A DNA stretch of 64,000 bases, from contig NC_057917.1 in NCBI RefSeq assembly GCF_018873765.1, positions 54,057,464 through 54,121,463 of the forward strand. The letters are read 5' to 3'. The DNA comes from Telopea speciosissima. Lineage: Eukaryota; Streptophyta; Magnoliopsida; Proteales; Proteaceae. A program made the translations under genes and the position numbers. Shown here piece by piece: positions 1-10,740 of this stretch (positions are counted from its first letter, which is position 1; each line of letters opens with the position of its first letter). Below the pieces are notes generated by a model. It was not told the origin of the DNA and did not search any database. It worked only from the letters and a program-made list of their open reading frames with translations.

Positions 1-969
1 CAAATTGAAGTTGATCAAACAATGGAGATGTTCAAGCAAGCCATGCCAAGTAGTTGAAGCCTCTAATCAATCATACAAGATTCACCAAGCCACGACTATT
101 TAAGAATTGTTGAATGCTAATGCCTCAGAAGAACTACGAGTATCAGAGGAGAAGATGATCAAGATCGAGCTTCACAAGGCATAGGATTAGATTCAACATT
201 TGTTAAATGTTTTGTAATCTTGTGTAATAGTTCTAGTCAAGATCAAATACCTTAAATAGAGATGTTCTACACATCTCAAAGGTGTTCTTGACACTAGAGA
301 ACCGTAGGGGACTCTTAAGAGAACTTGATACCTTAGAAAGTATAAATTATCTACTTGGGCTTAGTTAGAATCAATTCATTGTGTTTTATCTGAATAGAGA
401 CATTGGAGACTCCAGTAGTCATATGTTTGTTTTTGCCATTCCTTCTCTATTTAGGAGAGGTTTAATGGAGTTTCACCAGGACTTTTTGCACCTTACTAGT
501 ACATCAATCTTTGGATTTTTAAAGGTTTACAATCAAAGTCTTGTTCTTTCATTTGTAATCCAGATATTGAGCCATGTAAAATCTCTTCATCAGAAGAATG
601 TGTGGGAGATAAAGTGTCTCTAAAGTATTGATTGTAAGGTTTGATTTCTACCATTGGGAAAGCATTCGAGAAAACCTAATTGATGCCATCTTGAAACCAA
701 TTTGTGATGGTTTAATCATTACCATTAAAAAGAGATCGACATAGAAGAAAGTCTTGAGAGTGGGTATCTCTTGGTAGTGTGTGGAATCACTCTAAATTTA
801 TTGTCATATTTCTTTCAATCTCTACCTTTCTTTTTTTATTTATTGTGTTTGTGATCATTATGAACATCTCTAGGATTTCATCGATTGGACAAAAATGTGT
901 AGAAGCAAAAAAGTTTTTAAAATTTCGCATTACCCAATTCATCCCTTGAATTGTCTACCGGATCTAACA
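1..969 (+). mobile_element. LTR-like remnant, Copia type (5' end outside window)
   Basis: This stretch has no coding frame of substance. Its right part reads like the 3' end of a plant Ty1-copia LTR: an A/T-rich run, then a 'cattacccaattcatccc' string and a CTAACA end near 969. It is probably a solo or truncated LTR, cut by the window edge. The family call rests on remembered LTR-end style, not on a search. Confidence 0.35.
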
Positions 970-1049
970 CTTATTCAATAATTCTCTTTCAAGAAATTAT
1001 CCATCTTCCCTGAATTTTTTAAGAGAAACAAAAATTTTTAGAAACCAAA

Positions 1050-1210
1050 CGACATTTTTGTTCTATAATTGTTCCGAAAATGTTCTTGAGACCGTTACCA
1101 AACGACAATAATCATACATAGAACGCTGTTTCAGACCAGAAACGCCAAAGAACGTTTTTGGTCAAAAACGGGTATTCTTTACGAAGACCGTTACCAAACA
1201 TAGCCTTAGC
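1050..1210. repeat. Short DNA-transposon-like remnant with repeated 'gaccgttaccaaac'
   Basis: The motif gaccgttaccaaac occurs twice (about 1090 and 1186), and the stretch ends in 'accaaacatagcctta', a string often met at the edges of plant non-autonomous DNA transposons. No coding content was seen. This is an inference from motif style only. Confidence 0.25.
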
Positions 1211-1320
1211 CTGATAATCCTTTCCTGCAAATATCGTTGTGATTGACATTTTCTTCGATGTTTCCCTCCCAAAAATCTCTTTTTATTTCACACTTTCAGC
1301 AAGCTACATTTCACAAAGTC

Positions 1321-1645
1321 TTATTGATAGGTCCTATAATCCCCACAGTCAAGGGTTTTCTCAAACCTTCCTGCATTAGTTGTTTCCCCAGTACAGGATA
1401 GCTGAGGTCCTTCACACGGATAGATAGAAGAATTTGATTTGCATATGAAGACACTACTAATGAGGCTCCTCAGCAATGTAAGATATGTATACTCTTTTGT
1501 TGACAGAAAAATGTAAGAATTTGTTGATGGTAAGTAGAGCATATGACCATAGAACCTGAAAGGAAACATTTTTATTAGATGTTATCAAACAATGCCAGAG
1601 AACTATGCAAATGCATATTAGAAACAGTCCCCTTAATTTAGAGCG
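1321..1645 (-). other. Probable 3' UTR and downstream of the RraA-like gene
   Basis: No recognisable protein is encoded here. The stretch lies directly after the stop codon of the minus-strand RraA-like gene and is most simply its 3' UTR. A short open frame (1321-1569, minus) has no family resemblance I recognise. Confidence 0.3.
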
Positions 1646-2146
1646 TCAAACATACAACTCAGATTTTGAAACAAGAATTCCATCACTATCTGCATAGAGC
1701 CATTCCCCATCATAAATCAAAGTTCCTGCAATGTAAACAGGGACATGCTTTTCACCCACACCTTTCTTATTGGATTTTAGTGGATGTGATGACAAGGCTC
1801 TAACCCCTATATCACATCCATTGATCTCATCCACATCTCTAATGCAGCCATTAACTACAATACCAGCCCACCCCATGTTCTGGGCCAACAGTCCCAAGTT
1901 CCCCCCAACTACTGCACATCTCATGCTTCCTCCAGCATCTATAACTAGTACCCTTCCTTCTCCTCTTGTCTCAAGCTTCTCCCGCACCAGCACATTGTCC
2001 TCAAATATCTTAAGTGTGACAATGGGGCCTGCGAATGCCCGACATTGCCCATAAATCTTAAAGATTGGCTGGAGAACGCGGAGTTCGCCACTTGCCAAAA
2101 GTGCTACATTTGCGTCGCAAGCTTCAGCAGTATTAAAAGAAGCCAT
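1646..2146 (-). CDS. RraA-like putative 4-hydroxy-4-methyl-2-oxoglutarate aldolase
   Basis: This single coding exon encodes 166 residues, the usual full length of the plant RraA-like family (Arabidopsis At5g56260/At3g02770 type). Bacterial relatives are trimeric, metal-dependent HMG/CHA aldolases or regulators of RNase E; the plant role is poorly defined. The frame starts MASFNTAEACD, carries the glycine-rich DAGGSMRCAVVGGNL segment (about residues 70-85) and the GCIRDVDEINGCDIGVRA block (about 100-117), whose Arg-Asp pair belongs to the substrate and metal site. It ends GEWLYADSDGILVS, as is typical. A splice-acceptor-like ctgcag lies six bases upstream of the ATG, so the 5' UTR is probably interrupted by an intron, as in other plant homologues. 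No frame damage was seen. No transit peptide is obvious, suggesting a cytosolic protein. Confidence 0.93.
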   Translation of the reverse strand: MASFNTAEACDANVALLASGELRVLQPIFKIYGQCRAFAGPIVTLKIFEDNVLVREKLETRGEGRVLVIDAGGSMRCAVVGGNLGLLAQNMGWAGIVVNGCIRDVDEINGCDIGVRALSSHPLKSNKKGVGEKHVPVYIAGTLIYDGEWLYADSDGILVSKSELYV

Positions 2147-2624
2147 TTATCCTGCAGGTACAGCATCTTGTTAAGCCATGCAAAATGGAAAACTAGAAAT
2201 AGGATATAACCAAATATGAGCAGTATGTTCCACAGCCGTCAGAGCCTGCACTCATATGTACTGTCTTTTTAAGACTAGTGTTTCAGCACAGAACTGGAAA
2301 AAAAGAACCTTAATTCAAAAGAAGAAAAAGGATGGGTCAGGGGAGCTTTAACATCATCAATAGATTGTGGCCATGCATAACATTTTTCCCTCTCCCTCCC
2401 ATCCCGCGGCAACCCCTTGGCTTAGGTATGGATTCTTCAGGATGAGAATACACATTCCCATCCTCAGAATGCAGAACTCATTCTAGAGAAGAATGAGAAC
2501 TTTGTTTGGACGCTCATCTGGCTAAAATGCATTCTTCACCCTGGAATGGATAAAACATTTCAAATTGACCAGGACTTGCCTCAGAGGCAAATCATTGATC
2601 AGGTGGTGGAATAGCCCGCGGTAT

Positions 2625-2780
2625 GCTCATCAATGCCATTCAGGTTGTACCTCAGTCGAAATCCTTGGCGTTCATCAATGCCATCGAGGTCGTATCGGCT
2701 CCTGACACAGTCACCACAGTCTTCCCTCTAGGAGATTTCAACGGTGATCCAATTATACCCTCAAGGTTTCTTACCGTCGA
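2625..2780 (+). pseudogene. Fragment of a CrRLK1L (FERONIA/THESEUS-type) malectin-like domain
   Basis: The plus strand encodes SKSLAFINAIEVVSAPDT followed by FPLGDFNGDP. This matches the conserved 'FAFVNAIEVVSxPD' block in the malectin-like extracellular domain of Catharanthus-type receptor-like kinases, which sense cell-wall state. Only about 40 residues match. There is no signal peptide, transmembrane segment or kinase domain nearby. A second, shorter copy of the 'INAI-VV' motif precedes it (around 2625-2660), suggesting a small local duplication. It is a gene scrap, perhaps captured by the surrounding element. Confidence 0.45.
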
Positions 2781-3265
2781 TTGGAGCTGTGCTAGAAGCT
2801 GCATCTTCTGAAAGACTTTGCCGCAGATTGGGCATGGGAAGATATCATTTCAGAATGGAAATGAGGGATTATAGAGTGAGATGTTGGGCTCCTGTCGGGA
2901 CCCGATTTGTCTCTTGTGCGACAGAGCAGAATCAGCAGATGAAGTCGTATTGAACATTAACTGCTGCGATGATAGCGGATGAAGTGGTTGGGATCCTGGG
3001 TTATGCGACTTGTGTATCGTAATCTTTCTTGTAGTTCGTGAAGTACAAGATGTGCTTAAGGAAGGGCAAAGAGGAGAGAGATTTCTCAAAAGATTCAATA
3101 CAAGATGGAGTAGCGGGCAAGAGAGAGGAGAAACCTTTCACTTCTTCGTAGAAGTACGATCAATACTTGGGAATACGAAGCAATCCAAATGGAAGAGGAG
3201 AACCAGAGAGATGAAATAACCACTGAAGGAGGACAGTACAGCCCGCCATTGCTAAGGGAGCTTAT

Positions 3266-3834
3266 TGTCATGGCCTTAGACCTTTCTAAGCAACTGCGCC
3301 GGCACTTAGCACTCTTGCTAGCGCACTAAGTCAGCCTTCTATCGAACCTTGGGGAACTTGGGAAGAGAACTAAAGAGAAAACTTGAGAGTTTGAGACAAT
3401 GGAACTTGAATTGCACTAGAGAGATTTGAGAACAATGCTTGAATGCTCACTTGCTTGGTGCCTTGGCCAAATGAGGCCACCTCTATTTATTGGCACCCCA
3501 ACCTACAATGATTTGTTAGGATCTTTACATGTGTCCTCCATCCAATGGTGGAGAACATTCAAGCTATAGGGACTATAGAACTTTCCTCCCTCCTTTGTGG
3601 AAGGTTCTAGCAACTTAGAGAATTACAGGATCTTGGAGAAGTCTAGATACCTCTCCCTTCCTTAGCTATGTACATGGCTTCTCAAGAACCTTCTTGACTT
3701 CTAGAGGTCCTAGAATATGTCTAGACTCTCTACAATTGTGGAGAGTTCTAGAGTATGGGTTTTCTTTAGCCCGATGTCTAAGTCCATGGGCTTGCAAGCT
3801 AGGCCTATGAGCCTTTTTTGGGCGGGCTGTGACA
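3266..3834 (-). mobile_element. LTR-like sequence (probable solo LTR)
   Basis: Read on the minus strand, it starts TGTCACAGCCCGCC, has a TATA-like AATAAATAG box in mid-element, and ends ATGACA. This layout fits a plant LTR of about 570 bp. I found no matching target duplication and no internal coding region next to it, so a solo or truncated LTR is the best reading. Confidence 0.35.
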
Positions 3835-4215
3835 TTAGGCTCTGGAAAAGCCATCAGATTAGATCAATGGATTAGTTGCAAAAAATCTCTGAGGCATTGA
3901 GAAGAGGAAAAGAGGGTTGGGAGGGAGGGAAACGGAGTCGATTGACTGAATGAATAAGCAACATCACAACATATATTATGAAAGAAGAAGGTTGACATTG
4001 AAGATGTTGAAGAAGGAAATGGCTTATTCTTCAGGGAAGAAGTAGAGAAATGGTTCGAAGAGGCACAGTTTTACAAGAACGAGAACGCGGAATGGGCTTT
4101 TGGCATGTTCCAGAACAAGGCCCGTTCTTGACCTCATTCTAGGAATTTAGAATGGGAACGCGTACCAAACAAAGTTTCAGTTATTCCAGAATGCATACCA
4201 AACACAGCCTAATGT

Positions 4216-5311
4216 ACCTTTTCACCATCAATGTACAAAATGAAGCCTTTACTGGATATCAACTTATGGTGGAAGTAGCTGCTTCCCTCTCTCAACTATC
4301 TATACTGCAACCATTTAGCTGGAAATTACTAAACTATCACTATTACAAAAGAAGAAAAAAATCTCAATTCATTTGTATGTAAATGCTTTCTCTGTTTCAC
4401 CTATTATTTTTTAAGTGCTTTGTATTCCCCCTATTATTGATAAAAGGAGTGCCTCATCTATTACGTTACAAAAAGACTTTCATGTTTGAAAAAACTCACA
4501 TTTTAAGAAGGTGGTTTTTAATGCATTAATCACCCACTAATTCAAACTTTGTTTCAACATTATTCCTATTAGTTAGGCTTATGTAATAGAGAGAAACAAT
4601 TACTAAATGAAATACAATAATGTGTGGATTAAAGGGGAATCCAACAAAGCTGCATATCTTGGTTCTTAAAATGGATAAACATTTTGGGCCAGTGAAAAAC
4701 CTCAATCAGGTCTATCTTTGCGGGAAGAGGGAATATGAAAACAAATTTTGAAAGTTTTGACTGCAGAATTGCTTTTTTGTTTATTTTATAATTTTATATA
4801 TTATTGATTTGTTTCATGTGTTGCATCAATAAAAATGATAAAATTAGCTAATACAACTATATAAAGATAATAGTAAAATTTCTTTATCATTATTTTCTCA
4901 AAAAGACCTGAACAGATACTAGATACTAAATATTTCATGAATGCATTGTATAATCATTTCATTAGTTAAATATGATAAGAAAAAGGTAAAAATATTCATT
5001 GAAAAAAATATAAAGGGAAAAAAACTACAAAACTTTGGTCTAAACCTCAAAATCTAACTGACATATCCAAAATATTACAATGGTTCTTTGATTGCCAATG
5101 TTCTACATGTATGCAAAGAAAGAACCATTGGCTTGTATGTCGGTTCCACACGGTGTGTCAGATGAATATTTAAAAGAGAAATGATAATGGAAATGAAGAG
5201 CTAAAAGAAGAGGAAATAAGAAATTGAGTTAGATAATATGCATTCTACAAGTTTCAGAACGTTCGGCTTTATGAGGCCCACACAATGTGTCTTTTACAGT
5301 TGGGAGAGTCA
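4216..5311. other. AT-rich gap without recognised genes
   Basis: Both strands were read. Only AT-rich, frame-poor sequence was seen. If the RraA-like gene uses the distal leader exon proposed near 6.9 kb, this is part of its 5'UTR intron. Confidence 0.4.
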
Positions 5312-5559
5312 TTATATGGAGCTTGATAAGTTACAATGTTAAATAGTCATCTTAGAGGTTGAATAGTTTGGGAGTTATAGTGAATCAAAGTTAATTGCTG
5401 CATAGCAGCAGCAGCATCTAAACTATTGTAAGTGCTTATATGGAGCTTGATAAGTTACAATGTTAAATAGTCATCTTAGAGGTTGAATAGTTTGGGAGTT
5501 ATAGTGAATCAAAGTTAATTGCTGCATAGCAGCAGCAGCATCTAAACTATTGTAAGTGC
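5312..5559. repeat. Perfect 124-bp tandem duplication
   Basis: Bases 5312-5435 and 5436-5559 are identical over all 124 positions. Each copy contains a short gcagcagcagc run. Identity implies a very recent duplication or an assembly artefact. No gene is involved. Confidence 0.95.
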
Positions 5560-5925
5560 ACTAATGAGCCTTGGCTCGATTGAATTTAAGGTTTGTTGAA
5601 ATGAAAACCCATCAGGAGTATTAGTCATAAACAAGATCAAGCTGAGTGGACTTCAGTTTTGAGGGCATAATCTAGTTTTATCTGGCCACAATTGAACTAA
5701 TTGAACTAAAGGATGAAGCACATACTCACGAGGATCCTGTCTGTGCTATTAGCTTTTGGTTGATTAGTCATCATTTTGGACGAGGTAACCTGAAGCCATG
5801 CTTGAGTTCCACACATGGTATGGAACTACTTATTACTAGGCTATGTCAGTCTCATATAACAACTCTATGTCAATCTCATACAACCCATTTGTACAGAAAC
5901 CAAGGAACACGGAAAGGAGATGGAG

Positions 5926-6087
5926 AAAAAGGGTCCAGTGCACCAGGCTACTGCCACTGCAGGGTCTGGAGAGGGTCTTAATGTACGCAGCCTTAACCCC
6001 GCTTCACAGAGAGGCGGTTTCCTGACTTGAACCCGCGACCACTAGGTATTAATGGAGCAACCTTACCATGGCCCCAAGGTCCACCCT
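5926..6087 (-). mobile_element. Au-type SINE
   Basis: Read on the minus strand, this matches the widespread angiosperm Au SINE. It has the tRNA-derived head with 'tggtaaggttgctcc' (A box) and 'ctagtggtcgcgggttcaag' (B box), the body 'taaggctgcgtaca' and 'cagaccctgcagtggc', and the tail 'ggtgcactggaccc' ending in a run of T. It is nearly full length. It cannot move by itself and depends on LINE machinery. Its divergence from the consensus I remember suggests it is not recent. Confidence 0.9.
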
Positions 6088-6886
6088 CTATGAAAACATT
6101 TGAACATCAAACCATAACTTCTCGCAGGTTGTCACAGGGATCCAAAAAGCAGTTCTTCACTTCATCAAACCTGATACATAACACATTCAAACTGCCCCAA
6201 CATCCCCACCCTTCCACCCACAATCACAAGTAAAAAAAAAAAAAAAGAAGAAGAAGAAATGGGACAAACAAGCATACAGAGGGGGAGGAAGGGAATGAAA
6301 AACGAACTACAGATTTAACTAATTTAAACAGATTTATCCCAGGGGATTCCACGGCGATGGTGTAGGATACGAATCATCATCAATACATTGATCAAGACCC
6401 AAGCACGTATTTTATAAGAAAGTCAACAAATTTAGGACATTTTAGCTCTTGAACCTCTCTCTCTATTTTTTCTGTTTCCTATCGTTTTGTATCTAGAGAT
6501 GGTAATCTAAAGGCTCATAGGTGCCTCTAAACTCAGATTGTCTCGAGTCCGGTGGCTGAACCCACCTCCCATTCTTGTAAATCCATTTCCTTTCTCTTCT
6601 GGGTTCTGCCCGATGGAGTTACTCCTCGGCTTTCTTGAAATGAATTCATTTCCGTCATTGAACAAGGAAAAAAAAAAAAAAAAAAAAAAAACAGAGAGAG
6701 AGATACCCAATCGATTACCGCAATACCATATGAAAATTGAAGGGCGCATGAAGGATAGCATGTTAAAGGCAAATGAGAAAGAAATATAGAAAATAACAGT
6801 AAGAGAATTATTCAGTTAAGGGGAAATAGAACAAGAGAAGGCCGAGAACGGGGAAAAGAGGTAGTAAGAAATACTGAGAAGCTTAC

Positions 6887-6975
6887 CTGCAGGAGTTAAG
6901 GTAGAGGTACTGCGACTCTAGCGAGGTAGCAACAAGAGAGGGAGAAAGAACGATGGGCGACTTGAGGTCGTTGGG
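6887..6975 (-). other. Candidate 5' UTR exon of the RraA-like gene
   Basis: On the minus strand a pyrimidine-rich leader (cgttctttctccctctcttg) ends in CTCCTGCAG followed by a strong GTAAGC donor near 6887. Plant RraA-like genes often carry a 5'UTR intron, and the acceptor just before the RraA ATG at 2146 has no partner closer by that I recognise. If paired, the intron would be about 4.7 kb and would hold the SINE, the LTR-like stretch and the tandem duplication. Transcript data are needed to decide. Confidence 0.3.
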
Positions 6976-7009
6976 GATTGTGGTGCTGGCGTGCTGCTTT
7001 TGCTTGCCA

Positions 7010-7130
7010 TCAGTTACACTGGGCAGCAGAGGCACACACCCCAAGGACATGCGCTAGTGCGCATCGGATGGCTGGGCGCTGTCCTTGGGTTGTGTGCCGC
7101 TGTCCAACCATCTGATGCATTCTGGACACG
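7010..7130. repeat. Small inverted-repeat element (MITE-like)
   Basis: The stretch 'gcagaggcacacaccccaaggaca' near 7023-7046 is followed about 35 bases later by the inverted 'tgtccttgggttgtgtgccgc'. The centre shares 'gcatcggatggctgggc' with the element at 51236-51376 (gcacatccgacggctgggc). This is a non-coding hairpin-forming element, probably a MITE. Confidence 0.45.
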
Positions 7131-7439
7131 TTTGCGTTAGTCAACGGAAATACATCAGAATCCGTTTTTGGGAAAATGTTCTCTGTCACAGCATCCAGGC
7201 ATATGGGTTTGCCACTCAAGGGTCAAGGTGGTCATTGCGCCTACCCTCATGTGTCTGGTTGCAGCCAGCGTTGCGGCACAGAGAACAGCACCCCCTCTTT
7301 TTATAATGAAAATGAGATTGTTGCCCGACTGTGTAACCACTGCACCAAATGCAAGGCAATCTAAGTGTCCATGGGCATCCAATAAGAATCATTCATGAAT
7401 GGAATCAAGCAAAGGAGGCAAACATACACATCAAACAAG

Positions 7440-7672
7440 TCTGTTTTTGCAACAAAGCACTTTTGGAGTTTTTAAAATCCACAGGCTTTCTTAGAATCCC
7501 ATGGAATCTAATTAATATATACCTTGAATTAGCTGAAGCTAATGCAAACTTTTCTAGCGTTCCCTTTAACTGGTGTAATTATAAGGATAGTTTCCTTGCT
7601 CAATCTATGTATTCTCTTCTTGTTTAATAAAATATTTTTTTTTCATTATTAGAAAAAAAAAAAAAAAAAAAA
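7440..7672 (+). mobile_element. LINE 3' end: RNase H-like tail with poly(A)
   Basis: The plus-strand frame ending at 7626 (FLRIPWNLINIYLELAEA, then FSSVPFNW and LAQSMYSL) has the spacing of the C-terminal RNase H-like domain of plant L1-type LINEs (IPW...I..I......F..V.F......N.LA). The stop is followed by an A/T tail ending in about 22 As. Only the last part survives, as expected for a 5'-truncated insertion. Confidence 0.5.
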
Positions 7673-8747
7673 AACACAAGATCGAGCTCCTCTCCAAGTA
7701 GCCCAGCGCTCAAGGAACATCCAACACAGGGATGTGTGCGACACAACCCAGGCGTTGAATGCCCCTTGGGCACTCCCTCCAAGGAGCCAGTCTCCTCTAA
7801 CAAGAGGAGTCAGGTTTTTTCATTGGTCCAAAATGTTCCATTCTTGGCCATTTGCTTTTGATGTCTACGATGGTGCTTCTATCCAAGTTTGGAACATTGA
7901 TAGAATATCAAATCATGAACATTTGTACGAAAATCCTCATGTTTGCCAATTCTCATCGTATAAATAAAAATTTTGATGATAGCATCTTTCAAGTGATCAT
8001 GTTGTCGTTCACTATTGGCTCTAGGAATGGTGGACCAACTATCTACGCCATGGATCAACAAGGAAATCTAATTCCTAGAAATGATGGAAATCCAATCCCA
8101 AATTCTATTTATGCTTTATTCTTAACATTGTTCAACATTTTGTAGGAAAAAGTACAGATAACGTAGAAAAATTCGGGTTCAACTCCTAAATATTAGTCCA
8201 CCAAAAAAAAAAAACTCCTAAATATTAGATGTAGAATTTTAACTGATTTTAGATTATACAAAGATGTTTTTTTTTCAAAAATTAATGAAAAATTTACATA
8301 TACCACCACTAAAGTTTGACGAAAGGATATTTTCACCTCCAGTTTTGAAAAATTCTGCGTACCCTAAGGTTTGCAAACGGTAACAAATAAGCCTATTCCG
8401 TCAGTTCATGACTAACACTGTTAAAAATTAGACTTGAACTGACGGAATTGCCCTTCTCAAAAAAAAAAAAAACACACCAAAACCTGCAACTCATCTTCCC
8501 CAAAATCGATTGGGGAAGATGAGTTGCAACCATCCTAGTGCCCCATTGATTGTCGTTTTACGTTCATCTTGTTTCTCTATAAACATCCTTAAATTCATCC
8601 ATCCTGCAATACGATCTCTAGTCTCTCTCGTCTTCGCTTGCTATAATTTCAAATAAATCAGTTTCCATAGGAACTTAAATCTATAATTCAGATCTGCTTT
8701 TACATGCTAACAGTTCGATTATCGTGGTGAGACTTAGTATTGAATCT

Positions 8748-8945
8748 ATGACAGGTCGTGCGTTACGAGAGAGCTCAAGAACCCATTCTAAACATCGATG
8801 AGGGCAACGAGCCTTCGGAGTTCTGGAATGCCTTCGCCAATTGCCCTCTCCTTGCCGATGATTTCGATTGAGTGGGGAAGGACAAAGATGCAAAAGAAGG
8901 AAAGGGTCAGGTTGCAGCGGCTATCAGTCTTGGTGTTGGTAACAA
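8748..8945 (+). pseudogene. Unidentified captured exon-like stretch inside the Pack element
   Basis: The plus strand has an acceptor-like ctatgacag, then a frame reading ILNIDEGNEPSEFWNAF and, after a stop, KGQVAAAISLGVGNKK. It faintly recalls linkers of gelsolin/villin repeats, but I do not truly recognise it. It lies upstream of the ABCC fragment on the same strand and may come from the same or a different donor gene. Confidence 0.3.
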
Positions 8946-9014
8946 GAAGGTGACATCGCCATCATTCACTTTCACTACTTCTCTGTGTCAATGCTTTCTG
9001 TTTCAGTTATAACA

Positions 9015-9506
9015 GAAGAATCCCGGAAATTAAAGACCCACTTCTTCAGAAAGAGGATAACGAGGTTCCTCCAGATTTTGAAACTTTCAGCAATGCAAGG
9101 ATTTACAATACACTCACTTTCAGCTGGCTAAACCCACTTTTCAGAAAAGGTCGGACTCAGAAACTTGAACTACACCACATTCCGGCAGACCCTGAATCAG
9201 AAACAGCAGAGAAATCTTACTCCTTGTTATAAGAATGGCTTAGGAAACAGAAAAATGGAACTTCCTCTTTGCATACAGCTATAGCCTATGCTTTCTGGAG
9301 ACCTCTGCTTCTAAATTCTCTTTTTGCAGGTATGATCACTTGATTGGTTTCTTGCTTTCATTGCACGGGTTTTAGGGACTGATTATAGTGTTTCTTCAGG
9401 TGTCAACACAATTGCTTCTTATATGGGTCCCTTCCTCATCACAAACTTTGTTAATTTCTTATCGCAAAAAGGCGACGATTCTTTCCTTATGGTTTTGAAA
9501 CCTGCA
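9015..9506 (+). pseudogene. ABC transporter C family (MRP-type) fragment, captured
   Basis: The frame encodes IPEIKDPLLQKEDNE, then ARIYNTLTFSWLNPLFRKG, HHIPADPESETAEKSYSLL and, across an intron, GVNTIASYMGPFLITNFVNF. This is the segment before and into the first transmembrane domain of plant ABCC transporters, full-size pumps of about 1500 residues that move conjugates into the vacuole or out of the cell. A GT...AG intron (about 9330-9399, donor GTATGATC, acceptor tttcttcag) is retained, so capture was from genomic DNA. There is an in-frame stop after SYSLL. All nucleotide-binding domains are missing, so no pump can be made. Confidence 0.75.
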
Positions 9507-9924
9507 ACTCATCTTCCCCAATTCGATTGGGGAAGATGAGTTGCAGGTTTTTTTTTTTTTTCCTTTGTAAGGGTAATTTTGTCTATTCACCATTTTTTTT
9601 TGGGTTTTTCTTAGAAAAGGGCAATTCCGTCAGTTCAAGTTTAATTTTTAACAGTGTTAATCAAGAACTGACAGAATAAGCTTACTTGTTACTGTTTGCA
9701 ATCCTCAGGGGTACACAAAATTTTCCAAAATTGGGAGGTGAAAATATCCTTTCGTCAAACCTCAAGGGTGGTATATGTAAATTTTTCAAAATTAATTTAA
9801 GAAGAAAGAATGCTACCAAGTTGCACAGTGTACACCAGCACCTCCTTATGTTTATCTCTCTCCTTCATTTCTATGAAATGACATATTTAACCTCTATTGT
9901 GGGAGGAGAGAGATAGACATAGAC

Positions 9925-10740
9925 AAGCTCTAGCATACGCTATGCAACACAGTAGAGAACTCAATCCTATTAATTTATTAGAATAATGTAATAATGTATT
10001 GTGGAAAGATAAATTCATCTCTGAACTCGTTAAAGCTTTTGTAGAAAAACTTAGAATATATCTTAAAGAAATTCCTTTATAAAACTTATCTTTTGGTAAA
10101 ATAATTCAAAAAATCTCTTTCATAGGACTTTCTCTAAGAAATGATGAAAAAGTTAAATATCAAATAAAAAAAGTTATACATATATAATATATTAGGAAAT
10201 TATTGTTATCAATTTGGATATATATAAAAGTATAGAGCGTCTTAATGCATAAATCTTCTCAAGATAAGTTTCGAAAATCTTCTAGACCTTATTCTAAAAA
10301 ATATAAAGAACCTAATGCTTCTAAACCTTATAAATCAAATAAAAGACAAGACAGAAATAGAGATAAATGCATTTGTGAAAAAATAGGTCATTATGCTAGT
10401 AAATGTTATAAGAGAAAATTTCAAAATAAAGTAAATGAATTGTTCCAATAGTTCAATTTAAATGATGAAAAAGATTACGAAGATTTGGTAAAAAGGTTAT
10501 ATTCAGAAATTGATGAAATTAGATCTTCCTCTTCTTCATCTACCATTCAGACATGCTGGCAAATTCTTGAGATAATTAATCACTTTCACAATATTTTCTC
10601 TTTAGGAGTATTTTGGTCATTTTACATAGATGATTTGATGGACATGTCAGGGAGTATAGGAAACCTTCCCAAACCAATAAATACAAAGTCACTCAGCCTT
10701 GAGACATACTCATCATCGCCAGAACAGCCTCAAGGGTGAC
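9925..10740 (+). mobile_element. Virus-like or LTR-element gag/coat fossil with CCHC knuckle
   Basis: The plus strand carries a lysine-rich stretch and the zinc knuckle KCICEKIGHYASKC, followed by a serine-rich acidic tail. This pattern is typical of coat or gag regions of plant endogenous pararetroviruses (Caulimoviridae) and also of some LTR-element gags. It is broken, with several interruptions, and no reverse transcriptase was seen beside it. Assignment between the two groups is uncertain. Confidence 0.45.

Larger units (their letters stand above)
2440..4215. mobile_element. Possible inverted-repeat DNA element with captured gene fragment
   Basis: A segment near 2490-2515 (core actttgtttggacgc) is inverted relative to one near 4150-4180 (core gcgtaccaaacaaagt), and both lie beside degenerate gcattct/agaatg strings. 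This suggests eroded inverted ends of a DNA transposon. Between them sit a receptor-kinase-like coding snippet and an LTR-like stretch. The arms are short and diverged, so the call is tentative. Confidence 0.3.
8276..9799. mobile_element. Pack-type DNA transposon with long inverted arms and captured gene fragments
   Basis: The left arm (about 8276-8530) and right arm (about 9495-9799) are inverted copies of each other. From the outside in, both read aaatttacatataccacc, then tttgacgaaaggatattttc, then actgacggaattgcc, and both end in a palindrome cctgcaactcatcttcccca. Between them lie an ABC-transporter fragment with its intron and a second coding-like stretch. Long inverted arms around host exons with introns kept fit a Mutator-like Pack element, since DNA-level capture retains introns. 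No transposase is present, so it is non-autonomous. I could not fix a clean target duplication. Confidence 0.75.
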
